Source of the DNA: Metellina segmentata
Taxonomy: Eukaryota; Arthropoda; Arachnida; Araneae; Tetragnathidae
Assembly: GCA_947359465.1 (NCBI GenBank)
Contig: OX375878.1
Location: forward strand, 72,159,916-72,223,915
Direction: 5' to 3'
Length of the DNA: 64,000 bases
This document shows positions 25,202-36,854 of the stretch, one piece after another; positions within the stretch are counted from its first letter, which is position 1; each line of letters begins with the position of its first letter. The translations under genes and the position numbers were made by a program. The notes below the pieces were generated by a model. The model was given only the letters and a program-made list of their open reading frames with translations. It was not told the origin of the DNA and searched no databases.

Positions 25202-25297
25202 GTCTCATTTGTGAACATACGTATGTCAAAAATTCAAAACTAAACCGTAAGGTACATCAGTGCCACTCTCGCGTCACACCAGTTTTGAAAATCGCTG

Positions 25298-26068
25298 ATG
25301 CAAAAACAAATTCTGAAAGGAGTTATGTTACTATATTTGAGATGTTTCATCAGTTCATTTTTCTTTTCTTACTAACTTATGGATAATATATTGAGGAAGC
25401 TTTGTGCAAATACAATGCCGTTTCTAAACTTCTCCCCTTCTGTATAGTCACGGAGAAACTCCAAGAATTGAACCTGAGACTTCGATCCTGTTTTACTCAT
25501 TCGTGTTTGGACGTTAGACTGAAAATTTTCTACTGAAATCGGCAGCTATGGTGATTTTGTGGGTCCTCGTCGTATTATGGGGACCCACCCCCAGTTCGTT
25601 GAGGTATCGAATGGATTTTCTTAGTTAGAATCATAGTTACTGCGGTGGCGAAAAGAATTTAAGACCTGCTGTCTCAAGAAACAAAAGAACCAGCCTCCTA
25701 TCAGAAAAAGGGATGTAATTCTTTGTGTGCATGGAGGCTCTCTTCCTCAAAACAGTGGGCGACGAGAAAGAGGTACAATGTTTTGATCCCGTATTCTGGC
25801 ATCTTGCCAATTTCCATCCACTTCGCTGGGTATTTCTGGATAGAAATAAAATGCGTCGGATAACGGAGTTCGCGCGCGTTAGTTTAGGGAGTGCAAAACT
25901 GAAAAGAAAACGAAAACGATGTAAAACATTTCTTTTTTTTAAAACTTGAAGAAATCTTTCGTTTCGAAAGTCAAATGATTAGATAGATGCCAGCTGCTCA
26001 TAGCATAGCATTGCCCTGGGCACCAACACTACCCTATCTTGCAGACACGCCATTGTGGATTAGGATTG
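25298..26068. other. Intergenic DNA with a weak tRNA-like motif
   Basis: On the minus strand near 25464-25482 'ctcaggttcaattcttgg' resembles a box B, possibly an old SINE; no box A was confirmed. Confidence 0.35.
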
Positions 26069-26634
26069 GATTGCGTATCTGCCAACTTTTCCGGAAGTCT
26101 TGTGGAAAAACTTTTATTTTTCCGGTCTTCCGATCAGAAAAAGTATTTTCCGGATTTTGCTTTTGGGAGAAGATATTCAATTGACGCCAATTTCGAAGTT
26201 TGGCCAAAGGCGTGGCAACCTTAAAAGGAAAATATCGGAATCAGTGGTTGCTTGATTCACAAAACCCATGCGTACTAATAATGTTAAAAAACCACAAATA
26301 CACCCATTGCAAAAACATGTAATTGCTAATTTTTAGGTATATTTCCACGTTATTTTGCATTAAAATATTACCAATCGGTTACACCAATTTCGAACTGCCG
26401 CCAAAGCAAATAATAGCAACATATTGCTTGTTTTTTTCCCGTTTAGATTTGCTTCTAAAGCCTGATTCATGTCAATTACCGCTTAGTTGGAGATTTTAAC
26501 GAATAATAAAGTTAATTATTGATATAGGAAACTGTTTCAAAAAGATGCTCCAAAGTATCATGAGTTACAAAATATTTTATTCGGCCGCAAAATCTTCTGG
26601 ATTTTTTTTTAATTTGAAGGTTGACAGGTATGCG
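26069..26634. repeat. Possible TIR element, decayed
   Basis: 'tgcgtatctgccaacttttc' at about 26070 is matched in inverted orientation by 'aaggttgacaggtatgcg' at about 26618. A 'ggaaaatatcggaatc' block at about 26226 recurs at about 27090 as 'gaaaaatatcggaatctgg', so related pieces continue downstream. Class unknown. Confidence 0.35.
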
Positions 26635-27634
26635 ATTGTTTTGCGAGTCTACTGTGCTTTTTCGGAAATTGAAACTACACCACCACTGTCACGTACGTAG
26701 AATTTAAAAAAAAAAAAATTTTCAAGAATTCGTTGATCAAAAAAAGAGACTACCTTCGGATGGATGGATGGTCTCTTTTCTGTTAACTTGTTTTCGCTCT
26801 TAAAAGAAAAAATATTGCAATTTCAGACCAGCCAGATGCGAATATAAAGTTACTTATTGCTATTTTCGAACCTTATCGAGTAGGATATTTTTTAAAGCAA
26901 AATATTTTCAAAAACTCATATTTTCAAATTTTAGTGACATTTTTTTAAAATTCACCAACGGACATTGAAAGTTTAGTCTTTTTACTAGTAGCAAAACCGT
27001 AAAAATAGTTTGATTTTGTTTAAAGGAGAAAATTTTCCAAGGGTCCTACAATTGTCAGAAGTTTTGGCCCAAGCAGTCGCAACCGCAAAAGAAAAATATC
27101 GGAATCTGGTCACTAGATTGTCATGGAAAATGTATTAAGAAAATATTTAATATTTTAATTTAAAAAATTGAATTTGTTGGCGAGATCTTTAAATCTGTTC
27201 CATACTTTAAACCTTTTGACTACTGCTAGATATAACTACTTTGTTGTCTTTTAGTTGTTTACAGTATATTTTATGAGTTTAGACGAATTACTGCATGCAT
27301 TTCAATGTTGAACGAAACGGAGACCTTGATTGTAGCAAAAGTTGTGGAATCTGATCATTCTTCCAGCAATCGTATTTATTTTTTCTACCAAACTGACACA
27401 TCACAATCTGCATCTTTTAATCTATACATGACAGATTCGTTTAGAAAACGCAAAATAATGATAGCTAATTTTTCTCTAGTGCCTTTCAAATGTAGCCTTG
27501 GCATAGGTTTTGGTCTAATTATCCGTCCTGTAGGAAAAGACGACCGCAGACCCAACCAATCACACGTAGCTTTTGAAATAGTTAATAGGCTTGAAAAGGC
27601 CGCCTTAATTTTCTTTTGTTTGAAGAATTTTGCA

Positions 27635-27672
<38 letters not shown>

Positions 27673-28988
27673 TTCCTTTTTCAACACCATGTTCGTGTTT
27701 ATATTTTTGTGTTTATAAAATGTTTTGAAGCATCGTGATCGGCGCAGTAAAGGTTACGGCTGCTTGGTACTGTGCTGAGTTGGAACTCGTGCTTTAATGT
27801 AATAAAGATCGCAATCGAGTATAATGTCACGCTGCTAAATTTCTTCATGAATGCCAAACTTCGGTTGAGTGAATTGTCTGGATGCGGCTGAAAACGTAGG
27901 GATGGGGGCAAAAGAATGTTAGCTGGTCGTTGACCCTCAGGTGGGCCCCTTATGGAACCCCGTTATCATTTCCTACTTTATGTTTATGATAGTCGCTTGC
28001 TGTCATCCTTCCAGCATCGATCTGAGAAAGGTGTGCTTGATGCGGCGGTAAATCGCTTCAATTTGGCGATTGTTACACACGTAATCAGGTTTTATGATTA
28101 CAAGCCATGATCTCACTTGTATTTGTCCTCAGACAATTTTAACCTTGGTAATCGCGTTTGCTCAGTGTTAACACTGACAATTTGATCTTTTCAACTTGGG
28201 GCTACCCGTTTATTTCGCCTTTACAATTTCTGTCATGAGATCTCGCTATTTCAATTACTAGAAGCTTTTCTGGCAAAGCCGCTCGTATTGTTGGAACAAG
28301 TAGGAATCTTCATCCCCATTAGTTTCCATCCCTTTTCTGTTGATTGTATTTGCTTATACCTACACTGCTGCATTTGTAAATGCACAGATAGACATGCTGC
28401 AATTGTGCGGTGGGAGAAAGCACTGCTGATTTGAAGGTACCGCTGATTTTTTTACTTGCCCACGGATTTTAGTAAATGTGATCTCTTGCTGTGTCGAGAT
28501 TTGACTGTTCCTCAACACTATACACAAAAATAACTTTTCACCTGCCGTTTTAAATGGAGCACAACTAAAGACATCCATTTTACAAATCGTATTGTTTGTA
28601 AAAATAAGTTCGAATGCTTTCTTTTTTGAAAGGAGCAAAGGTGAAGTCATGCCTGGTAAAAGTGTGGAAGAATAACATGTACTCTTCCATGCCTCCTATT
28701 GACTCTATATTTTCTGACTTTTATGCGATCTGCCTTCCCTTTTGAACCATGCATAAGCATAATGATTTCGTTTATCGCATGAGCGATCAACAAGATAATA
28801 TATCAGTATCTTCTTAATCAGTACTGATGAATACGATGATGCTACTTCAGTAGCTTTTGTTATAAAAGTGTCTGTATCACCAACTGAATGAACATTTTGG
28901 TACCCAGCAGCTTGAAGGTACCGTGCTAAATTGAAATGAATGTTGGGTTGTTTTGTTTAATTGTAAGGAAATCATGCTGGGACATGCT
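26635..28988. other. AT-rich DNA with an (AT)15 microsatellite
   Basis: 27641-27670 is a pure AT alternation. A 137-codon frame at 27305-27718 runs through it and gains its C-terminal 'IYIYIY' stretch from it; it has no recognisable domain and is treated as chance. Confidence 0.45.
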
Positions 28989-29083
28989 ATAACTTCGATA
29001 TAAACTTATAACTTCGACATAAGCTTATAACTTTGACATAAACTTATAACTTCGACATACACTTATAACTTCGACATAAACTA
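28989..29083. repeat. 19-bp minisatellite, 5 copies
   Basis: Five consecutive 19-bp units of the form 'ataacttcgacataaactt' with one or two changes per copy; a clean short tandem array. Confidence 0.9.
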
Positions 29084-29410
29084 ACCATTGATTAGAACTA
29101 TTTCAGGGTTTGGGCGCTTCTCGTCTCCTGTTGATGATTCGTGAACTTGGTTATGGATATGTTAAGGGGTTATTATACGGAGGAAATTATACATACTTAA
29201 AAATAGCATCTTTTGTATACTAACTGATAAATAATAGAACACGCTTTTTTCATTTCATAGCGCTGTGCCATCTTAGTAGAAAATTCGACTTAGAACCTCA
29301 CATTATAAAATTGTCTTAAGATCCAAAATGGAAGAATGTTTTTCAAACTATCGGAAAATCCACAACTGCATTTTCGGAGATTTTCTTGGTGGCATTCAGG
29401 TTATTGAATT

Positions 29411-29495
29411 TACGTCGCACTGGAGGTGGAGCAACACAATGTGCCGCTGGCGATGGTTCGGGATCAATCTTGTAAGGGGAAGATCCTAGTGGAAG
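29411..29495 (-). mobile_element. SINE 3' part (family 2 tail), minus strand
   Basis: The plus strand reads 'acgtcgcactggaggtggag', 'caacacaatgtgccgctggc' and 'gggatcaatcttgtaagggg', the complement of the family 2 tail with a small insertion. Confidence 0.6.
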
Positions 29496-29499
29496 CATT

Positions 29500-30597
29500 C
29501 GAGGAGGTTGATGGTTCTGGAGGTTCCCCTGAACAAATTCTATTGCTCTTACTTTGTTATTTTAAACAATAAGAATGAAAAGTATACATTTTATGCATTA
29601 AAAAATATATTTTATTTTCCAATATCCTACAAAATCGTTTTTTCGAATTCAAACGTATGTACTTTTTTAGGAAACATTGAAAAGGAATATTTTACCAAAA
29701 TTTGGGTCTCTTAGTCAATAACTTCCGAGTGTACTGATAATTTCGGGAGTGTCATAAGTGTGGAGGAGTGGTGACTGTATATAAATTTAAGGTACTGGTA
29801 AACCCGTGTCTGGGATAATTCAGTGAGGTTTCCTGAGGCATTTTCCCATTGGTTCTGCTGATACTTTTGTTCGCCTTCATCTCTGGATTGTTTTGTTTCA
29901 GTTCATTGTTCTTCAATCCATGAACTTGTTTCGATGTTTATTGCTTGGATTTTCATTGATTTGTTATATTATATTGTCCGTTGTTCAAGTTTTTATTATT
30001 ACGTTAAAACGCGCCATCCACGCTGGCGTGGATTAAGGAAATCCCTGTTCCCATGGGAACGAAGCCTTATTGGGAGTGGTCAGTACTTAATTTGGGGACA
30101 TAGGAATTTCACGTACCGTTGTCCTGAGTGCATGTTAAATTCGTAGACCTGATGAATCCTCCTGATTATTGAGTGCGGCATGTTGATTAAGGGCACTGCG
30201 AGTCACCAGCGCTACTCCCCTGAGGCTCAAGTACGATTTTTAGGAATATTAACATCCCTTCAAGGGACTCAAATGGAACAAGGCCTTGAATGCGAATTAT
30301 GTAAAACTATAGTTTATGTCAGTCGACAATTAAATGTTATTTGCAAAACTGCTGCTTCGAATTTTCCTATAGCAACGGCCACGTTTCTGTTTTTATTTAT
30401 GCTTTTGTCGATCACTAAATTGACCGAAGAATCAATCGGCTCTGCATTTTTAAGTATCTTCCCTGAATTTGAGAACTCGACTCTGAATTGCATTCTTTAT
30501 GTCTTTGCGATAGAATGCTTTCTCGTCACAAAAATAAAGTTGTGGTTTGGTGAGTTATTTTTTCCCTTTGCCTCCTTGAATAGATGAAGTTGACAGG
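29500..30597. other. Intergenic DNA, one unassigned 135-codon frame
   Basis: The frame 30180-30587 (+) encodes a hydrophobic run 'FPIATATFLFLFMLLSITKL' at about residues 62-81 that could span a membrane. There is no family resemblance, no upstream signal, and it abuts a SINE. Probably chance. Confidence 0.3.
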
Positions 30598-30895
30598 GAA
30601 AAAATACCCTTCAATGCTCTAATTGGCGAGACATTGGCACAACTTCAATGCACTAATTGGCGAGAACACGGCAGACTGCGTTACCCCGGAGCACCAGGGG
30701 ATAGATGCTGCTAAAATTGCACCCATCCTGAACTGTAGGGGGTCACAAATCTTCTGGGAGGACTTTCAGGAAAAACCAGCCCACATTTATGTGTCTTGAA
30801 GATTCTTCAATCATGAGATTCGAACTTATAACTAAGTGCTTGGAGTCAATCAACTTTGTAAGAACAATACCTTTAGCCGCTCGGCTATTGGTGAG
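30598..30895 (-). mobile_element. tRNA(Leu/Ser)-type SINE
   Basis: On the minus strand 'tagccgagcggctaaagg' (about 30888-30871) is a perfect box A with the 'GCCGAGCGG' signature of class II tRNAs. 'taagttcgaatctcatg' (about 30830-30814) is a good box B. The spacing is long enough for a variable arm. Downstream comes a roughly 200-bp body with 'ggtaacgcagtctg', then a partial internal duplication of 'cgccaattag.gcattgaag'. The extension and loss of acceptor-stem pairing point to a SINE, not a tRNA gene. Confidence 0.65.
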
Positions 30896-32349
30896 CCCTG
30901 ATTTTGACAGTAAATACATTTTTTATAATCCTTACTAAGATTTTGACCTTTTAAATTAATTACACTGGGTAGCAGGATTGGAAAATCGAGCAATGTTTAA
31001 GAGAGTGAGCAACAGAAGGAAGTTCATTTGACCATGTTTGTTTGTGGAATATCCTCCATCTGTAGAGCATTGGTTTTTACCAGTTCTGTAGCATTTTTCA
31101 GTATCCAGAAGTATCTTAGCTTTTCTGATCATTTTGATCTAGGCTCGTTTTGTGGACTCTTACCACTTTACATTATATACCCAACAGTCTTAAAAACCCT
31201 TTTTAACAGTTATGCAAGAAGTGCAAACTGTGTCCTATTTTAACTGGAAAGTCGTACAGCTTAAGCTAAATGTAGAAATTAGATTTTGTGTCGAATATTA
31301 ATCTCGCGTACTTTCTAAGTTGAGTGAATAGCTGTTTCGCAGTAGCATTTGTTCAACCCTAAAACACTAATTTCCTCCAAATTACCAACTATACTATTTC
31401 AAAGCTTGGGCTTAATTTACTAGTTCAACTTTATTCGATATGTGACGAGAACTTAGGAAGTGTTTTAAAATAAATGTTAAGTTATTTTCAATTAATCAGT
31501 TACACTTATAAAACAAGAGATTTGTTCAATTTCGGGATCAATTGCTCGTCTTATCTGAAAATTCAATAAAGTTGAATCGACTGAATTATAAAAAAGGAAG
31601 CTAAAGATTAAAAACATGGGTGCTAGAGAAAGTTAAATATCAATGTAACATAATCTGATCTGTAATAGATAAATGTCGTTCTAAAGCAAAACTTAGATTA
31701 GATCGTTCTTAAATCTGCACTGCTGTAGGGCAATTAAGACGTCTGTCAATATCGATCCAAAATGCGATTCTAAGGTAATCCCATTTATAAGATAAAAATT
31801 ACGATCCCCTTTCTTTTAACGACAATGTATTGCTCAGGCATGAACATGAAAAAAAAAACGATTTTTCCTTCATATTTTGGTTCTATATGTCGCGAAATAG
31901 AGGTTGTTGGAAGAGTAAAATAAATCCTTTCTGGGTCCTCTTCGACCTCGGAGGGGATGGCTTTGAAATCGATATTTGAATGCTAGCCAAAAGAGTTGGA
32001 ATAGTATAACTTTGTTGCAACGGTAACATATTTTTTTGTGTGTGTTTGTCTGGTTAAAAGATAGTCTCGCTCAGTGAGGTATAAATAACTGATAACGTAT
32101 CAAATATTTGCCAGATAATTACTGAAATGTGATACTGTTATCTCCTGTTTTAGAAATTTTACTTTGTTTAATCCATTTAAGGTAAATCCTACCGTTGACG
32201 CTTTGACGCATTTTCTGTCAGTTTTTTATTATTTAAATGATGTTACACACGCACAAACGGGATGTGTGCATGTCCTGGAAAATTGTAATTTTCATTTTCA
32301 AGGTTCGAAAAAGTTCTTGGAAGGAAAATTATCAGTAAATTTCAAGTGA
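30896..32349. other. AT-rich DNA, nothing recognised
   Basis: Only short chance frames; no repeat relationship to the rest of the window was spotted. Confidence 0.4.
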
Positions 32350-32480
32350 CTCTGTAAGTGTGCCCGCTGCTTTATCTATCTGCGAGTTGTAGGTGGCGGA
32401 GGTTAGATTTCTGTAATCTATGTTGGGTTTATTTCTTCTGTGTCAGTTACACTTTCTTTGTGTGTGTGCATTTCTATTAC
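32350..32480 (+). mobile_element. SINE head, family 1, first of a tandem pair
   Basis: 'gtaagtgtgcccgctgc' and 'gagttgtaggtggcggaggt' followed by 'ttcttctgtgtcagttacac' parallel the next copy. The tail is missing, so this looks like a truncated unit fused to the copy downstream. Confidence 0.55.
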
Positions 32481-32486
32481 ATGATG

Positions 32487-32678
32487 GGGCTCATTGGGTA
32501 TGCCCACTGCACTAGAGACCTGCTAATTGTAGGCTGTGCAAGTACGATTCCTCCCTGTTCTTTTATCTGTGTCAGTAAAGCGTTCCTTGTGTGTGTCCAT
32601 AACTTGATGTTTGGTTTGTGTCTGGATCAGCTTGGACAAAATATCGTCATTGCGCCATAAAACCCAACCAACCAATCA
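32487..32678 (+). mobile_element. Nearly complete family 1 SINE
   Basis: Head 'tgggtatgcccactgc' (box-A region) and 'gcaagtacgattcctccctg' (box B), body 'ctgtgtcagtaaagcgttcc', tail 'cagcttggacaaaatatcgt' and 'gcgccataaaacccaacc'. It is the most complete example in the window and links head and tail of this family. Confidence 0.65.
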
Positions 32679-34058
32679 CTTCGAATTTTAAACCTAAAAT
32701 TTTTTTGTTCAAATTTGTGCTGATAGGAGTACTTGAGGCTGTTAATTCAGTTCATATTTTTTTTTATCCCGTTATAGTTTAATAGTGAAACATTAGGAGA
32801 AATACACCACCCCTTTTTTTGGCTTTCAGAAGTCCTTAAATAATCTTCTCGATGTCCCCACCCCCTTTGGAACGTTAATCGGATTCCTAATTGTATCAAT
32901 TACTAAATTCTATCATCTATCTAAATTATTTACCTTTTTCATAGTGCATTGTTCACTACCTTTTAACTTTCTTCCCTAATTTTTAAGTTTACAACCATTA
33001 AATTCTCTATTAATTATGATGTGGAGGTTCAGTTTTCTGCAAGGTACTGATACATCCGTTCCGTTACATAATCTAAATTCTTTCGAGTCAAACGAATTAG
33101 TAACTATTAACAGCTATTCAAAATTATGTACCGTGTGTGTTTGTTTTTCCTTGTTACATTTATTTTTTTGTGTTTGTTTTTCTTCGTTGCAGTTATTTTA
33201 CTGTGTTTGGTTTTCTTTTTGTTGCATTTGTTTTATTCAAAAAAACGAAGGCGAAAACTAAGCCAAGTTGTTGATCGAAGACAAACAAATAAAAAGAACA
33301 GGACCTCACATCTGCAATTCGAATCCCAGTACCAAGTTAAATATTGCCCCTTATGAAATACAACTCAGCATTTCATGTACCTCAATGCCCAAATTAATAC
33401 GTTTTTCTTTTTCCCTATGTCCACATCGTTTTATTTCAAATACAATGTCAAAGATTTATAACTTCTGAAGCAGAACAAAAGAGCTCATTGGAGGGCAGGA
33501 ACTTCCCAAATTTCCTGTGTCCCCCTATAACCTGTGCAAATCTCGTGTTAATCTATTGCGATCTATGTTAAATGCAGACTTAAAATGAAAAAGAAGGCTC
33601 ATAAAGGCTTCTTATGCTAAGAAATACTACGCTACGTTATTTCTAAAATTAACACTTGGATTTACCTCATTGATGTGGTTGTGATTTTAACCGCCATAGG
33701 GAGACGATGCAGGATGGGTTTACGGCTTTACATGGAAGAGGTTAAGAAAATCGAGTAAACCTTTAATGAAATACCCAACACTGATGAGAAGATATTGCGA
33801 GCACCAAAGTGAAATTGAAAGTACATAATATTGTATATTAGCCCCAAAACCGTAATATAAAATAGTACATACAGGGGAAAAAATTCGATGCAGTGAAAAA
33901 CAGAACAACAGTACAAAAAAAGAAGAAAAAAAATAAGGTCGAAAAGTCTATTAATCCAGTGCAAATTCCTTTGCCGTCTTGAAAGCATAAAAGTGCAAAC
34001 GACCAAGATGTTCTTGACAGCAACAGCTGTGCAATTCTGTAATTCTCAGTTCTTAAGG
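32679..34058. other. AT-rich DNA, nothing recognised
   Basis: Low-complexity TTTG/TTTC-rich stretch near 33140-33240 produces hydrophobic chance frames. Confidence 0.4.
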
Positions 34059-34385
34059 CTGCGATTTTCAACCTTTTTCATCTCATGGCATATATAAACT
34101 GTATTCTGCGGCCCACAATTATTTTTCATCGGACACAAAAAAAAAGTAATTTTGATTGGTTTACAAAAAATAACAGTAATTATCGCCTTATAAAAGTGGT
34201 TTGAATGTTTTTAAAACTATAATTTGTAGTAGAAACTTCAAAATTATTTATACTGGTATCGAGAATGCCAGAAACTGGATTTGCGACTTGTCTGGAGTTT
34301 AAAACCGAAGCTCTAAAATGAAATGAATCTCACGTAATTTAAAGCCTTTCGCCATATGTAAGGCACACAGGTTGGAAAATCGTTG
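34059..34385. mobile_element. hAT-like MITE, uninterrupted copy
   Basis: The left end 'ctgcgattttcaaccttttt' with 'catctcatggcatat' and the right end 'cacaggttggaaaatcgttg' are inverted copies of each other. The interior shares 'cacaaaaaaaaagtaatttt' with the split copy at 24020-25297. About 327 bp, non-coding. Confidence 0.6.
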
Positions 34386-35387
34386 CATTGGGGGGGGGGA
34401 CGTCAACGATGTTTTCAGGACTTTGCTTTGACCGCCCTAACGGGGGAATCTAGTCTAGTCCAGTCTAATCCAACGCGACTCGCGGAACCTCGTGCCTTTC
34501 TCTGTTTTCACTGAATTAATAACCTCTGCATGCAAATGACCGTCTTCTCGTTGCTCTTATTTCCTGCTGACCACTGATTCTCCGGGGCGAATTTCCGTGA
34601 CGCGCGTGCCGCATCCTTCGAATGGTCGGCTGGAGGCCACCGAGGGGATACTAAGAATGCGGCATTGCCACTCTTTTATGCATGGCTCTTCTCTCGCTCT
34701 CTCCGTCGTTGAATCGTGTGTTAAAAACCCGCACCGACACCTTCCGGTGGATTTTTGTCATTGCTGCAGGTGGTTTGGTTCACTTTCAATACGGTTAGCA
34801 AATAAGAAAGTTATGAATTCCGTTTGGGTTCTGGCATTTGTTTTTGTTGCACTTTTCTTATTTAGTTGGAGTACATATCGCACCCCGGCAAGAAAATTGA
34901 CGCAAGGCTAAAAATAAAAATGTTGATGTTGTGTCATTGAAAAATATGTATGAATTTATATGAAGCTTATGCTAAAAATAAAAATTTATTTTTCAAACAA
35001 ATTTAGTTTTTTATGGTATCTAAAATTGCAAAAGAAGGGGGGAAAAAAGCGTTTTTCTTTCCAGCTTTTATGTTTTCTCTTTTCTTGAGTGAATCGCAAT
35101 CTATTGGAAAAATCAGAGTTGGCGTGTGTCTCTTCACTGTATAAATATACATTGTTTGACCCATCTATACTAAATTTGGTACTGTTATTCTTTAGAACAC
35201 TGCGGAATAACATAGGCTACATATTTGCTGCCGTCCTACTGTATTTATCCTACGTCTGAAGAGAGGACTTCAAACAATTAGAAAATCCCATAGGAATAAC
35301 ATTGGGTATCATTAACATTGCGGTACGAAACTTATTGTTTTACCAGTATTACTTTTAAAAAAAACCTTTTTTTTCCCCAAAAAAAAT
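34386..35387. other. GC-richer island and AT-rich DNA
   Basis: 34430-34760 has more CpG than its surroundings. A short frame at 34814-34911 starts 'MNSVWVLAFVFVALFLFSWS', which resembles a signal peptide or membrane anchor but stops after 32 residues. No larger exon was recognised. Confidence 0.3.
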
Positions 35388-35740
35388 TGCTGGAAGCTGT
35401 AGCGCAGTTGAAAGAGTAACTAACGAATTGGCAACCGCTTATGGTTCTACTTGTCGCGTACACGGGGTTAGTGCACGTTAAATCTTTCGTGGCCTCAAAT
35501 GTCCTCTCGTCGACGTGGTGTTGAAATTTGGAGAGTGGGGTGCCAGCTCAGATGCTGACCTTGGTTCAAATTACTGGATTGTCCTCAGATCTTTCCTTTC
35601 GGTTAGCCCGTTGTGTTGCTCTAGTACGACGTTAACTAAAAATTACCAATTTTATCTTTCCTTTCGGTATTGATCCTGGACAGTCGTCAATAGTTCCATT
35701 GTGTTGATCCAGTGCGATGTAAATTAAGTACCTTCCCACA
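35388..35740 (+). mobile_element. Full-length family 2 SINE with duplicated tail
   Basis: Box A 'tgtagcgcagttgaaagag' lies at 35398-35416. The body includes 'gtggcctcaaatgtcctctc', 'ggtgttgaaatttggagagt' and 'gtgccagctcag'. The tail 'cccgttgtgttgctctagta' plus 'cgacgttaactaaaaattacc' occurs at about 35608-35648, and a second diverged tail with 'tgttgatccagtgcgatg' at about 35702. The box B is decayed. The same body occurs at the window's right end (63.8-64.0 kb). Confidence 0.7.
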
Positions 35741-36150
35741 AAAAAATTACATTTAAAGAATTTATATTCTGATACTTATGTTTGATTTTTTTTTGTCTTT
35801 CCAATATATCTATAATTTGTAAATGCTTGACTGATGAATGAAAATATGATGAATAATGATAAAAATAATTTGAAAAGAGTATAAAAACATTCAATTTTGC
35901 ATAACTTACATTTTGTCAAGAAATCAGTATTTGATGAGAAAAACGCAAGCTAAAAACCCACTAATAATAAGTGTTAGTTTGCTACTCGTTATATGGGCAA
36001 CACCAAAATTATTGCTTCATTTTTCATTTCAATTGCTTAATTTTATATAGAATTGAGAGTTTATGCATGAGTTAAAAGTCAACAAAAAATGATAAGGTCA
36101 TGTTTGAACATTTCTAAGTGCTATGAATTTATTCTTTTTATAAATAACTT

Positions 36151-36470
36151 GCTGATTAACCCGGCTTTGCTCGAGTTTCAAATATGACCGTGAAAGCTAA
36201 AATATGACTGCGACATTTTCCTGTGTTAACTCAAATACACAATCCATTTATTGCAGAAAGACAAACTTGAGTTTTTAAAATTGGGGCTTCGAGGGGCACT
36301 TATAGGACTACCTGTGTGCCTATATTCATGTCTACATATTAGTCTGAAGACAGGAAAGAAATAGCCTATATTTTCCCCAGTGTTCTAAAGTATAAGTGTA
36401 CCAAATTTGCCGTGGATTGGTCAAACGGTGTAGATTTATATTGCGAAAATACACACCCACATCCTTTTTT
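36151..36470 (+). mobile_element. Interspersed repeat 'aacccg...ctcgagttt', copy 2
   Basis: Same order of blocks as 22106-22440: 'gctgattaacccggctttgc', 'gcttcgaggggcact', 'ggactacctgtgtgcc', 'agtctgaagacagg', 'gtggattgg', ending 'cacacccacatcctttttt'. It lacks the flanking (AT)n and has a small internal duplication near 36190-36210. Confidence 0.65.
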
Positions 36471-36854
36471 ATGTAATTGTTATCGTTTTCAGCAATAACG
36501 GAATTGCTTCTCCTCTGAGCAGATTCGAAATAAAAATATGACACATTTGTTCGCATCTTTGATTTTTCAGAAATTTATATTTTTCCAATGAATGCGTTTA
36601 TGTTTGTTAAGCTGCTGTTGCTATAGTTAAATAGTCCATTATTTATGTGTTGTAAATAAATTATTCAGGAGTTAGATTTTAACAAACTATTTCTGCACCT
36701 TGGTAGTTAAAGGCCAATGTTGTCCATTTTGTAATGTTTCTATTACATCTGATTTAATAGGTTGTATTTTTAATTCAGCGTACCAAAAAACTTTCTAATG
36801 TTTTGATATATTCATAAAGCATTCACCGGAAGACACTTTTACTTTTTTGTGTAA

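Larger units (their letters stand above)
24020..25297. mobile_element. hAT-like MITE, split by two later insertions
   Basis: The left end 'cagggattttcaaacgtttt' with 'cacctcatggcacac' and the right end 'ccagttttgaaaatcgctg' form an inverted terminal pair. The interior 'gacaaaaaaaaagtgtaact' (about 24768) matches 'cacaaaaaaaaagtaatttt' in the uninterrupted relative at 34059-34385. Removing the insertions at 24110-24750 and about 24949-25201 leaves an element closer in length to that relative. No clear 8-bp target duplication was found. Confidence 0.6.

Noticed and set aside
27305..27718. 137-codon plus-strand frame
   Set aside because: Runs through an (AT)15 microsatellite that supplies an Ile-Tyr stretch; no recognisable family.
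30180..30587. 135-codon plus-strand frame with a hydrophobic segment
   Set aside because: No domain resemblance, no promoter or splice context, and it ends against a SINE; a frame of this length is expected by chance in 64 kb.
30811..30895. Functional tRNA-Leu or tRNA-Ser gene on the minus strand
   Set aside because: Boxes A and B are good but acceptor-stem pairing is not evident and a SINE-like body follows.
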